Assembly (NCBI GenBank): GCA_026708265.1
Contig: JAPOVI010000047.1
Span: forward strand, 21,398-85,397
Reading direction: 5' to 3'
Length of the DNA: 64,000 bases
Source of the DNA: Acidobacteriota bacterium
GTDB taxonomy: Bacteria; Acidobacteriota; Vicinamibacteria; Vicinamibacterales; UBA8438
The notes under the pieces are model-generated. The model searched no databases and was not told the DNA's origin. It was given only the letters and a program-made list of their open reading frames with translations. Both the position numbers and the translations under genes were made by a program. The first letter of the stretch is position 1; each line of letters starts with the position of its first letter. Shown here piece after piece: positions 45,579-54,330 of the stretch.

Positions 45579-46560
45579 GCGACCTCCGCCGGCGCGCCGC
45601 GATCCAGACGAAGACCGGCGCCCCGAGCAGGGCCGCGACCACCCCCAGCCGCAGCTCCGTGTCCGTAGGCGCCAGCCGCACCCCGATGTCCGCGACGACG
45701 AGCACGACGCCCGCCAGCAGGGCCGCCGGCGCGAGGGTCCGCGCCGGATCGTGCGCGACCAGCGGTCGCACCACGTGCGGCGCGACGATGCCGACGAAGC
45801 CGATCGCCCCCGCAATCGACACCGAGGCGCCGGTGGCCAGCCCCGTACCGACCACGACGAGTCGGCGCGCACGCGCCAGATCGACGCCGACGCCGGCCGC
45901 GGCCTCCTCGCCCAGCGTCAGCGCCGAGAGGCTGCGCCGCCCCGCCGCCAGCAGCACTACGCCGCCCGCCAGGAAGGGTGCGGCCAGGATCAGGTCGTCG
46001 AAGCTCCGGTTGGCGACCGTTCCGAGGGTCCAGTTGAGCATGTCGGCGAGCGAGAACGGGTTGGGGGCCAGGTTCAACAGCAGCGCCATCAGCGCGCCGG
46101 CGAGGCTCGACAGCCCCACGCCGACCAGGATGAGCGTCACCACCGAGCCGACCCGCGCCGCGGCCACCGTCAGCAGCGCGGTGGCGGTGAGGGCGCCGGC
46201 GATCGCCGCGATCGGCATGAGAAACGCACTCGCGGCAACGAGACCGTAGTAGATGACCCCGGTGGCCGCCAGTGACGCGGTGGCGGAAACCCCGAGCACG
46301 CCGGGCTCGGCCAGCGGGTTCCGCAGCAGCCCCTGCAGCGCGGCGCCGGACGCGCCGAGCGCGGCGCCGGCGGTGAACGCGGCCGCGGCGCGCGGCAGGC
46401 GGATCTCCCAGACGACGATGCGGTCGCCCGGCGACGCACCGCCGAGGAGCGCGGCCAGCACGCGGTCGACGCCGAGCGGCGTCGATCCGAGCAGGCACGC
46501 GGCGGCAATCGCGATCAGCCCTGCCGCGGCCAGCGCCGCGAGGAGCACGCGGTCACTCAT
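45571..46560 (-). CDS. btuC: Corrinoid ABC transporter permease
   Basis: The 329-residue FecCD-family permease has ten or so helices, including LGASGAALQGLLRNPLAEP and the coupling region (AGAIGFVGIVAPHVVRPL), the stretch that contacts BtuD. It is the first gene downstream of the cobalamin riboswitch at 46665-46825, about 105 bases away, so its translation or transcription should fall when cobalamin is plentiful. Confidence 0.92.
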   Translation of the reverse strand: MSDRVLLAALAAAGLIAIAAACLLGSTPLGVDRVLAALLGGASPGDRIVVWEIRLPRAAAAFTAGAALGASGAALQGLLRNPLAEPGVLGVSATASLAATGVIYYGLVAASAFLMPIAAIAGALTATALLTVAAARVGSVVTLILVGVGLSSLAGALMALLLNLAPNPFSLADMLNWTLGTVANRSFDDLILAAPFLAGGVVLLAAGRRSLSALTLGEEAAAGVGVDLARARRLVVVGTGLATGASVSIAGAIGFVGIVAPHVVRPLVAHDPARTLAPAALLAGVVLVVADIGVRLAPTDTELRLGVVAALLGAPVFVWIAARRRRSHD

Positions 46561-46664
46561 CCCGCTGGCCGCGTCAGCGCGAAGGAGCGTGTCGGACGGA
46601 AAGGGATCCGGTGCGCCGGGTGAGAGCCACGATTCCTCCTCGCCTCCCCATCGGAGGCAGCGTG

Positions 46665-46825
46665 AGGCGTGGCGGGATCGGTCTCCTGGCTCGCAGGATT
46701 CGCCTACTCTCCGCGCCTTCCCGCCCTCACCGGGCAGTGGCCGTCGTGCGGATTTCGTACCTGCTCACAGTTGCGAGGGCAGCGTCGGTTTCGCACCGAA
46801 CTTCCCGTGCATCCAGCCACGACTG
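46665..46825 (-). ncRNA. Cobalamin riboswitch controlling btuC-btuD-cobQ
   Basis: Read on the minus strand, the conserved order of the adenosylcobalamin aptamer is complete: ACGGGAAGTTCGGTGCGAAA (about 46809-46790), CCCTCGCAACTGTGAGCAGG (46779-46760), GCCACTG (46742-46736), GGGAAGGC (46723-46716) and the B12 box GCGAGCCAGGAGACC (46694-46680). A downstream hairpin (GCCTCC...GGAGGC near 46642-46658) with adjacent G-rich sequence may be the expression platform. Edges are approximate because the P1 stem was not resolved. It lies between btuF and btuC, not at the start of the locus. Confidence 0.93.
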
Positions 46826-46860
46826 TGTGGACGGGAGCCTACGCGACGCCGCACGAGCCG

Positions 46861-47733
46861 TCAAGATGCGTCGGCCCCGGCGGCGAGCGCCTCCACCGCG
46901 TCGGCGAGGAACCAGCCGCCGCAGGCCGTCGTCGAGCCGTCGATGGGAAGCGTCGGTCCGGCCTCGACCCGCCCGGTGGCCACCGGGTGCCGGAACGGCG
47001 TCCAGCCGTTCCGGTGGTTGGTGGCGCCGAACGAGGGGACGGCGTAGACGTCGGGCGCCTCGTACGCGAGGCGCTCGAGGGGAATCGAGCGCCAGCCGCT
47101 CCGGTCGTCGAAGTTGCCGAGCCCGGCCGCCGCGATCAGGTCGTCCACGAAGGTGCCCGCACCGGCCGACACGCCCGCCGGCGTCAGGTAGAGGGCGCGC
47201 GTTCGCGCTCCTCGCGCCCGCGCCCTCTCGACCCGGGCGTCCATCTCGGCAATCAGCGCCTCGCCGCGAGCGCCGGCATCGAAGCGCGCCGCGGCGCGGC
47301 GGATCCCCGCGCGCACGCTGGCGACGTCGGGCGCGTAGTCGATTTCGAGGACCGCGACGCCGGCCTGCTCGAAGAACGTGCCGGCCCGCGGACCGCCCCC
47401 ATAGGTGCGGACGACGAGGTCGGGCCGCAGGACCAGCACGTCCTCGGCGCGCGGACGGACCGTGGGCAGGCCCTCCGCTTGCGCCCGCTGGTAGGAGAAG
47501 GCCTCGCCGGCATCCGGCGACAGGGCCAGGATGCGACCGCGCTCGACCAGGCCCAGCACGTACTGGTCGGCGCAGTAGTCGAGGCTCACGATCCGCCGGG
47601 CGGGGCCGTCCGGCCCTGCTGGCGGCGCCGCCGGTCCGCAGGCGGCGGCGAGACCCGCCGTGAGGCCGGCCACGACGGCCGGAACGAACCTCGCACCCGG
47701 CGTCCGTTCATCAAGCGCGCGGCGAAGGAACAC
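46861..47733 (-). CDS. btuF: Corrinoid-binding periplasmic lipoprotein (BtuF-like)
   Basis: The 290-residue protein has a signal peptide with a lipobox-like end (GLTAGLAAACG) followed by a Pro/Ala-rich linker and a type III substrate-binding fold (RRIVSLDYCADQYVLGLV, YDAPDV-type loops, EIDYAPDVASVRAG). The GTG at 47733 has an excellent ribosome site (AAAGGAG). It should capture corrinoids and deliver them to BtuCD. The stop is about 35 bases before the riboswitch, so readthrough transcripts from here would enter it. Confidence 0.88.
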   Translation of the reverse strand: MFLRRALDERTPGARFVPAVVAGLTAGLAAACGPAAPPAGPDGPARRIVSLDYCADQYVLGLVERGRILALSPDAGEAFSYQRAQAEGLPTVRPRAEDVLVLRPDLVVRTYGGGPRAGTFFEQAGVAVLEIDYAPDVASVRAGIRRAAARFDAGARGEALIAEMDARVERARARGARTRALYLTPAGVSAGAGTFVDDLIAAAGLGNFDDRSGWRSIPLERLAYEAPDVYAVPSFGATNHRNGWTPFRHPVATGRVEAGPTLPIDGSTTACGGWFLADAVEALAAGADAS

Positions 47734-47864
47734 GAGGGTCTCTCCTTTCAACCAGCCAATCTCATCCGGCCGGAATGTGCGGACGGCAACGTCGGCGGCA
47801 GGATACAGGATGGGGCAGGGCAGAAGAGAGGCAGATGGTGCGGCCCATGGTCCGAATTCGGTGC

Positions 47865-48836
47865 CTACCGGGCCGCCAGCAGCGCGCCCGTCGCCATCGC
47901 GGCGGCCAGGCCGGCCGCCGCCAGGGTCGTCCGTCTTGCCCGGCGGTAGTCGTCGGCCGAGCCGCCGGGAGGGTCGTTCGCACCGCCGATCCAGACCTCC
48001 GTCACGAGTCGGCCGCCCAGCCAGATGGGACCCGCCAGCCGGCGGCGGATGGCGCCGGCGAGGGCCGCCTCGCTCCAGCCGGCGTTCGGCCCGGGGACGA
48101 CGGCGTGCTGCCGCCAGCCGCAGCGCAGCGCCTCGCGGCCCGATGCGCCGGGCACCACCACGGCCGCCGCCGCGACCAGCAGCCACGAGACCCGCGCCGG
48201 AATCAGGTTCAGCAGATCGTCGAGGCGCGCCCCGCACCAGCCGAAATCGCGGTACCGCTCGGTCCGGTAGCCGACCATCGAGTCCATGGTGCTGACCACC
48301 TTGAAGATCACGATCCCCGGAAGGCCCGCCACGCAGTACCAGAAGATGGGCGAGACCACCCCGTCGACGAGGCTCTCCCCGAGGCTCTCCATGGCGCTGC
48401 GCCGGCAGGCCGCGAGGTCCATGCGGTCGGTGTCGCGGCCCACGAGCCGGGCCGCCGCGGTGCGGGCGGCGTCCGGATCGCCGGCCGTGGCGGCGGCGTC
48501 GACGGCCCCGGCGTGCGCCAGCAGATCGCCGAGCGCAATCAGGCTGAAGAGCAGGAACAGGTGGACCGCCTGCGCGCCCCCCGGGTGGACTGCCCACGCG
48601 CCGCCGACGACGCCCGCCGCACCTCCCCCGAAGACGACGGCGAGGACGGCGAACAGCACGCACCCGCCGCCGCGGCCGTTCGCCCCGGCGGCCCGCAACG
48701 CGCGCTCGATCCGGACCAGCTGGCCTCCGACGAGGCGCACCGGGTGCCAGCGGTAGTTCGGGTCCCCGACGGCGAGGTCGAGCGCCAGCGCGAGGACCAG
48801 CAGATCGGCCCGCGGCGCGAGGCCGCTCAGGTCCAC
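47865..48836 (-). CDS. cbiB: Adenosylcobinamide-phosphate synthase
   Basis: The 323-residue membrane enzyme attaches aminopropanol phosphate to adenosylcobyric acid. The family stretches DLAVGDPNYRWHPVRLVGG and ESLVDGVVSPIFWYCVAGLPG, MDSMVGYRTERYRDFGW are present. The GTG start at 48836 lies 10 bases inside cbiZ, so translation is coupled. CbiZ produces its substrate, making the pair a salvage module. Confidence 0.93.
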   Translation of the reverse strand: MDLSGLAPRADLLVLALALDLAVGDPNYRWHPVRLVGGQLVRIERALRAAGANGRGGGCVLFAVLAVVFGGGAAGVVGGAWAVHPGGAQAVHLFLLFSLIALGDLLAHAGAVDAAATAGDPDAARTAAARLVGRDTDRMDLAACRRSAMESLGESLVDGVVSPIFWYCVAGLPGIVIFKVVSTMDSMVGYRTERYRDFGWCGARLDDLLNLIPARVSWLLVAAAAVVVPGASGREALRCGWRQHAVVPGPNAGWSEAALAGAIRRRLAGPIWLGGRLVTEVWIGGANDPPGGSADDYRRARRTTLAAAGLAAAMATGALLAAR

Positions 48837-49975
48837 TTCGCGTTCCAGCCGAGGGCGACCGCGCGGAGCACGAGCTCGATCGGATCGTCGACCGCTCCGG
48901 CGAGCTCGGCGTGGAATGCCGGCCACTGCTCCGGCCGCGCCGCGAGCGCGGCGGCGAGCGACGCGGCCTGCTGGCGCAGCGCCTCGTTCGCGGCCCCGGG
49001 CGGGAGCGTCCCGAAGGCCCTGCGGTCCAGCACCGCGGCCAGGGCGTGGGCGGCCGCCGAGACCCCCGGTTCGTAGAAGACGGCCCGCCGGTTCTTGTCG
49101 AGCAGCTCGTGGCTCGGAGGGGGCAGGAGGTCCGCGAGCCTCTCGACGGCCCGGGTCTCCGTGAGACCGAAGCGGCCCAGGGCGTGGAACAGGCCACGCG
49201 TGTAGGAGGCCTCGAGGCCGTTCTGCCAGCGGAGGGCTTCCTTGACGGCGTCCCGCACCGCGACCCCGATGATCTCTCCGAGCTTCGCGTGCGGCCCGGT
49301 CGACGTCTTCGGCGGGCGCCCCGGGTCGAGCGGAGCGGCGACGCAGAACTGGTCGGTGCCGGTGCCGGTGGCGATGGTCGGCGAGTAGCGGCTGGGCACG
49401 GCCAGCTCCGAGAGCGCGGCCGACTTGGCCTCCGTCATCGTCACCACGGCGCGGGCAAGGGCGGCCGCGGTGACCGGACACGCCAGCAGCAGCATCGTGT
49501 TGATTGTGCCGGCGCGGGCCGCGGCCCGCTGCCAGCCGTCGTCGGTCTCCGTCCAGGCGGCGGGGTCCCCGGCCCGCGCCGCGTTGCCCGCCACCCCCGC
49601 CGTCGCGAACACGTCCACGCGCAGGTCGTCGAACGTCGCCTCGCGGTGGACGGCGTAGGCCATGTTCGCCGCGGTCCCCATCAGGGCCGTCGCGTCGGGA
49701 TCCACGCCCATCTCGCGGCAGACCGCCTCGTGGTAGGCGGCGGGGCCGAGGCTCGTGATGCGCTGGTGCCGCTCCCGGTCGTCCGTCGCCTCGCAGCTCT
49801 GGTGGTTCGCCAGGAAGCGGATGTCCTCGCGCTGCCCTCCGCCGCAGGCGGACGTGCTCAGGACCCGGTGCGGCACGCGCAACTCCGCCACCAGGTAGCG
49901 GCCGAAGCGATGCGCCGCGAACGAGCGCGCGTCGACGAGCACTTCTCCGAACGGCGGGGCGAACGACCCGGTCAT
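48827..49975 (-). CDS. cbiZ: Adenosylcobinamide amidohydrolase (CbiZ)
   Basis: The 382-residue enzyme cleaves the aminopropanol side chain of adenosylcobinamide to give adenosylcobyric acid. Family hallmarks are STSACGGGQREDIRFLANHQ, VFATAGVAGNAARAGDP, MTEAKSAALSEL and TIATGTGTDQFCVA. It is longer than the catalytic core (about 220 residues), with an extra C-terminal 130-residue helical part. This points to salvage or remodelling of incomplete corrinoids from other organisms. It is the first gene of the locus; no riboswitch is visible in the 117-base spacer before it. Confidence 0.92.
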   Translation of the reverse strand: MTGSFAPPFGEVLVDARSFAAHRFGRYLVAELRVPHRVLSTSACGGGQREDIRFLANHQSCEATDDRERHQRITSLGPAAYHEAVCREMGVDPDATALMGTAANMAYAVHREATFDDLRVDVFATAGVAGNAARAGDPAAWTETDDGWQRAAARAGTINTMLLLACPVTAAALARAVVTMTEAKSAALSELAVPSRYSPTIATGTGTDQFCVAAPLDPGRPPKTSTGPHAKLGEIIGVAVRDAVKEALRWQNGLEASYTRGLFHALGRFGLTETRAVERLADLLPPPSHELLDKNRRAVFYEPGVSAAAHALAAVLDRRAFGTLPPGAANEALRQQAASLAAALAARPEQWPAFHAELAGAVDDPIELVLRAVALGWNAKWT

Positions 49976-50092
49976 GGGTGGCGGGAGGGCCCTCGCGCGG
50001 CCCGGGCCTGGCGACGGGCTTCAGCACCGGGGCAGGAGCGCCTCGCGTCGGCGTTCTGCCCATACTGGACTGCCGGGCAGCGGCGGCGGGCC

Positions 50093-51412
50093 TCAGCGCC
50101 AGGGAAGGAGCGCCTCGATCCACTGGATGCGGGTCAGATCGTTGTAGATGACGGTGACCATCAGCATCATCAGGACGACGAGGCCGGCCATCAGCATCCG
50201 CTCCTTGACCCGCATGCTGAAATCGCGCCGGGTCACCCCTTCCATCGCCATGATGAAGATGTGACCGCCGTCGAGGACCGGGATCGGCAGCAGGTTGAGG
50301 ATGCCGAGATTGAGCGAGATCATCGCCATGAGGCTGAACAGGGCGACCCACCCCACCTGCGCCGCACCGCCCGACAGTTGCGCGATGCCGACCGGTCCGA
50401 CGAGCTGCCGCGGCGAGGTCTCGGCCGTGAGCAGCCCCCAGAGCGTCTGGAAGATGAGGCCCGACCACTCGTAGTTCCGTTCCAGGCTCATGCCGAACGC
50501 CTCGAGGAGGCCCGGCTCCACGATGCGGAACTCGAACTCCGAGAAGCCGACGCCGATCACCGCCCGGTCGCCGCGCGCCGCCGGGGTGACCGTCACCTGC
50601 TCGCGGTCCTCGCCCCGCCGCAGGGTCATGGCCAGCGGCGTGCCGCCGCTCCCGCTGATCCGCTCGACGAGGTCGTTCCCGGCTACCGGCTCGCCGTCGA
50701 TCTCCAGGATGACGTCGCCGACCGCGATGCCCGCCCGGTCGGCCGGATCGCCCGGCGTGACGCTGACGATCTGGGCCCGCATCTCGGGCCCCACCCCGAG
50801 GTCGCCCATCGCGAACTGGGTCCGGGCGTCGGGCACGATCTGGAGGGTTCGCTCGCGGCTCTCGGCGTCCCGGACGACGATGGGAATCTCCCGCTCCGCC
50901 CGCGGCAGCACCGCGACGAACAGCGCCTCCCAGGTATCGACCGCCCGCCCCGCCACGCTCACGATCCGCTCGCCGATGGCGATGCCGGCCCGGTCCGCGG
51001 GGGAGTCCTCGACGACCCGGCCGACCACCGGCGGCTGCTGCTCGTAGGCCGGGACCTCGGCCCCCTGGTAGAGCACGATCCACATCACCAGCACGGCGAG
51101 GACGACGTTCATGGCCGGTCCCATGACGAGGACCAGGAAGCGCTCCCACTTCGACTTCGACATGAACTCGTCGCCGGCCCCGGTGTGGCGGTCCTCGGGG
51201 CTCTCGCCCGCCATCTTCACGTAGCCGCCGAGCGGGATGGCGCTGATGCAGTACTCCGTGTCGCCGCGGCGCACCTTGAGCACCTTCGGCCCGAATCCGA
51301 GCGAGAACGTCAGGACCCGGATGCCGAGTCGGCGCGCCATGGCGAAGTGGCCGAGCTCGTGCACGAAGACGAGCACGCCAAGCACGAACAGGAACGCGAG
51401 CAGGCTGGTCAC
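50093..51412 (-). CDS. rseP: RIP metalloprotease RseP
   Basis: The 439-residue site-2 protease has the zinc motif HELGH at about residue 18, two tandem PDZ domains (roughly 110-185 and 195-275) and the second catalytic motif in NLLPIPVLDGGHIF. It cleaves transmembrane anti-sigma factors. The GTG at 51412 overlaps the dxr stop (GTGA). It closes the uppS-cdsA-dxr-rseP operon; no skp or bamA gene follows, unlike in proteobacteria. Confidence 0.95.
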   Translation of the reverse strand: MTSLLAFLFVLGVLVFVHELGHFAMARRLGIRVLTFSLGFGPKVLKVRRGDTEYCISAIPLGGYVKMAGESPEDRHTGAGDEFMSKSKWERFLVLVMGPAMNVVLAVLVMWIVLYQGAEVPAYEQQPPVVGRVVEDSPADRAGIAIGERIVSVAGRAVDTWEALFVAVLPRAEREIPIVVRDAESRERTLQIVPDARTQFAMGDLGVGPEMRAQIVSVTPGDPADRAGIAVGDVILEIDGEPVAGNDLVERISGSGGTPLAMTLRRGEDREQVTVTPAARGDRAVIGVGFSEFEFRIVEPGLLEAFGMSLERNYEWSGLIFQTLWGLLTAETSPRQLVGPVGIAQLSGGAAQVGWVALFSLMAMISLNLGILNLLPIPVLDGGHIFIMAMEGVTRRDFSMRVKERMLMAGLVVLMMLMVTVIYNDLTRIQWIEALLPWR

Positions 51413-52605
51413 AGAATCCCCCGCCGAATCGATCCGCTCGATTGTATCCCGGCCACCTCCGCCGCGCCGCGCTCGCGCGCCCAGCGGTCGAGCTCGCGCA
51501 CCCCGGCGAGCGAGTCGGGCGCCGCGGCCGGGCCGGCCGCTCCGGCGTCGAGAACCTCCTCGATGACTGCCGCGATGCCCGGGAAGGGCAGGCGCCCATC
51601 GAGGAACGCGGCCACCGCCACCTCGTTGGCGGCGTTGAGCACGACCGGCAGCCCGGGACCGCCGCGCAGGGCGCGGTACGCCAGCCCGAGACAGGGGAAG
51701 CGGCCGTGGTCCGGCTCCCCGAACGTCAGGGCGCCGCAGCGCGCGAGGTCGAGGCCGGGCCGCGGCGCCCCCCAGCGCTCGGGGTAGGAGAACGCGTACT
51801 GGATCGGCAGCCGCATGTCGGTCGCGCCGAGTTGCGCCAGCACGGACCCGTCCCGCAGCTCCACGAGCGAATGCACGATCGACTGCGGGTGGATCACCAC
51901 GTCGATGCGGTCCGGCGGCACGTCGAACAGCCAGCGCGCCTCGATCACCTCGAGCCCCTTGTTCATCAGGGTCGCGGAATCGACCGTGATCTTGGGCCCC
52001 ATGGACCAGGTGGGATGGCAGAGCGCCTGCTCCGGGGTCACTTCGCGGAGCCGCTCCGCCGGCCAGTCGCGAAAGGGACCGCCCGACGCCGTGAGCAGGA
52101 GGCGCGCGACCTCGGCGGGCGGTCGCCGGTCGAGGCACTGGTGAATCGCGTTGTGCTCGCTGTCGACGGGCAGGATGGACACCCCCCGGCGGCGGGCGGC
52201 GTCCATCATCAGCCCGCCCGCCATGACGAGGACCTCCTTGTTGGCGAGCGCGATGGTCTTCCCGGCGTCGATGGCGGCCAGCGCCGCCTCGAGCGCGGCG
52301 GTCCCCGAGGAGGCGCAGAGAACGATGTCGGCCGCGGGATGCGTCGCCACCGCCGTCAGCCCCGCCGGGCCGCAACCGGCTGCCGTCGACTCGGGCAGGC
52401 CGTGCCGCTCCAGGTCCGCCAGCGCCTCGGGCGAGGCCAGGGAGACGACCGCGGGGCGATAGCGCGCCGCCTGCTCCGCCAGTCGCGCGGCGCCGGCGCC
52501 CGCGGCGAGCCCGGCGACGGCGAGCCGGTCCGGATGCGCATCCACGACCGCGAGGGCGCTCCGTCCGATGGAGCCGGTCGAGCCGAGAACGGCGATTCGC
52601 TTCAT
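51409..52605 (-). CDS. dxr: 1-deoxy-D-xylulose 5-phosphate reductoisomerase
   Basis: The 398-residue MEP pathway enzyme has the NADPH loop GSTGSIGRSALAVVDAHP, the metal site DSEHNAIHQCL and PTWSMGPKITVDSATLMNKG. It ends with the helical C-terminal domain. Its ATG overlaps the cdsA stop (ATGA), and its stop overlaps the rseP start. Confidence 0.96.
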   Translation of the reverse strand: MKRIAVLGSTGSIGRSALAVVDAHPDRLAVAGLAAGAGAARLAEQAARYRPAVVSLASPEALADLERHGLPESTAAGCGPAGLTAVATHPAADIVLCASSGTAALEAALAAIDAGKTIALANKEVLVMAGGLMMDAARRRGVSILPVDSEHNAIHQCLDRRPPAEVARLLLTASGGPFRDWPAERLREVTPEQALCHPTWSMGPKITVDSATLMNKGLEVIEARWLFDVPPDRIDVVIHPQSIVHSLVELRDGSVLAQLGATDMRLPIQYAFSYPERWGAPRPGLDLARCGALTFGEPDHGRFPCLGLAYRALRGGPGLPVVLNAANEVAVAAFLDGRLPFPGIAAVIEEVLDAGAAGPAAAPDSLAGVRELDRWARERGAAEVAGIQSSGSIRRGIL

Positions 52606-53384
52606 GTCGCCACTCTCACGACCAGCCAGTACGCGGGGGCGGCGAACAGCAGCCCGTCGACGCGGTCCAGAAGACCTCCGTGCCCCGGTATGAGGGCCGA
52701 CGAGTCCTTCACCCCGGAGGCCCGCTTCAGCCGCGACTCGAACAGATCGCCGGCGATGCCCGCGACCGCGACCCCCGCGCCCAGAAGCACGCGCCCGGCC
52801 GGCCCCAACTCCGGTAGCCAGCCGCCGGGATCGAGACCCAGGACCAGCATCCCTCCCGCGATGCCGAAGGCCGCCCCCTCGACGGTCTTCTTCGGGCTGA
52901 CCTTCGGGGCCAGCAGCCGGCGGCCGAGCGTGCGGCCCCCGTAGTACTGGGCCGTATCGCTGGCAATGACCGTGACGAGAAGCAGCGACAGCGCCTCCGG
53001 CCCGCCGCTCAGACGGAGGTCGGCGAGGACGCCGAAGGGCAGGGCGAGGTAGACGGCCGCGAACGCGCCGACGGCCGCCCGACTCAGCGCGCCGTCGCCG
53101 GACGCGCCGGCCAGCTCGGCAACGCCGATCAGGACGAGGGAGGCAAGGAGCACCGGCGCGAGAGCGGCCGGCTCGAAGGCCACGGCGGCGGCGGCGGCGA
53201 GCGCCGCGAGGGTGGCCGGTACGCGCGCCACGTCGACCCCACCTGCCTTCGCCAGCCCCGCGTACTCGACGACCGCGATCACGAGCGCAGCCGCGACCAC
53301 CACGACGGTGGCCGCGGGCGGCAGCAGCCAGATCGTGACGACGACGACGGCCAGCAGCGCCGCGGCGCTCAGAACGCGGGTCAC
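52602..53384 (-). CDS. cdsA: Phosphatidate cytidylyltransferase
   Basis: The 260-residue membrane enzyme makes CDP-diacylglycerol. The family signature near the end reads SRLKRASGVKDSSALIPGHG, then GLLDRVDGLLFAAP. The GTG at 53384 gives the usual length and a helix right at the N terminus; in-frame ATG at 53465 and TTG at 53489 would add a polar, Cys- and Arg-containing extension. Its stop overlaps the dxr start. Confidence 0.93.
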   Translation of the reverse strand: MTRVLSAAALLAVVVVTIWLLPPAATVVVVAAALVIAVVEYAGLAKAGGVDVARVPATLAALAAAAAVAFEPAALAPVLLASLVLIGVAELAGASGDGALSRAAVGAFAAVYLALPFGVLADLRLSGGPEALSLLLVTVIASDTAQYYGGRTLGRRLLAPKVSPKKTVEGAAFGIAGGMLVLGLDPGGWLPELGPAGRVLLGAGVAVAGIAGDLFESRLKRASGVKDSSALIPGHGGLLDRVDGLLFAAPAYWLVVRVAT

Positions 53385-53507
53385 CGGTGCCTGCCGCCCC
53401 GCCTCGCCCGCCGTGCGCCGCCGGACGCTCCAGGAGCTTGCGCCGCAGAACGCGCGATGCAGCATGCTGCCGCCCGCGCAGGCTCCCAACGCAACGCCAA
53501 GGTCGCG

Positions 53508-54296
53508 CTACCGCCCCGCACCGACCGCCTCCTCCTTGATGCCGCCGTAGCGGCGTTCGCGCTTCTGGTAGGCCACCACCGCCTCGAGGAAGTGGCGGGA
53601 CCGGAAGTCCGGCCACAGGGTGTCGGTGACCCATATCTCCGCGTACGCGATCTGCCACAGGAGGAAGTTGCTGACCCGCATCTCGCCGCTCGTCCGAATC
53701 AGCAGGTCGGGGTCCGGCTGCCCGCCGGTATAGAGCAGCTCGCCGAACTGCCGTTCGTCGAGGGCCTGCGGATCGATGCCGGCCGCGATCGCCCTGCGCG
53801 CGGCAGCGACGATCTCGGCCCGCCCGCCGTAGTTGAGCGCGATGTTGAAGCGCATGCCGCCGTTCGCACCGGTCCGCCGCTCGGCCGCCGCCAGCTCGAA
53901 GCGGACATCGGGCGAAAGCCCGTCCTCGCTGCCGATGACGCGGAAGCGGATGTCGTTCTCCATCAGGGTGTCGAGCTCGAGGCGGAGGTAGCGCTTGAGC
54001 AGTCCCATCAGGACGGAGACCTCGGCGGGCGGCCGCTTCCAGTTCTCGACGGAGAACGCGTAGAGCGTCAGCACGTCGATGCCGAGCCGGGCCGACACCT
54101 CGACGACATCCCGGACGGAGTCGATGCCCGCGCGGTGACCCTCGACGCGCGGCAGGCGTCGCTGGGCGGCCCAGCGCCCGTTGCCATCCATGATCACGGC
54201 GACGTGGGAGGGGAGGCGCGCGTAGTCGACCTGGTGGGCGAGGCTGGCCTGCGGGGAACCGTCCGGCACCGTGGCCAACACGTCGGCGAGCCCCAT
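53508..54296 (-). CDS. uppS: Isoprenyl transferase (undecaprenyl diphosphate synthase)
   Basis: The 262-residue cis-prenyltransferase has the catalytic VAVIMDGNGRWAAQRRLPR, GHRAGIDSVRDVV, and the later LIRTSGEMRVSNFLLWQ and WPDFRSRHFLEAV regions. It makes the lipid carrier for peptidoglycan. The ATG has the sequence TTAATG upstream, and a possible -10 (TATCAT) lies 15 to 20 bases before it, between uppS and truA. Confidence 0.96.
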   Translation of the reverse strand: MGLADVLATVPDGSPQASLAHQVDYARLPSHVAVIMDGNGRWAAQRRLPRVEGHRAGIDSVRDVVEVSARLGIDVLTLYAFSVENWKRPPAEVSVLMGLLKRYLRLELDTLMENDIRFRVIGSEDGLSPDVRFELAAAERRTGANGGMRFNIALNYGGRAEIVAAARRAIAAGIDPQALDERQFGELLYTGGQPDPDLLIRTSGEMRVSNFLLWQIAYAEIWVTDTLWPDFRSRHFLEAVVAYQKRERRYGGIKEEAVGAGR

Positions 54297-54330
54297 TAAC
54301 CCTCGATGATACAGTGCGTTAGGGACACGT

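Noticed and set aside
47734-47864. A second cobalamin riboswitch before btuF
   Set aside because: The spacer lacks the B12 box and GCCACTG motifs; it holds only a good ribosome site.
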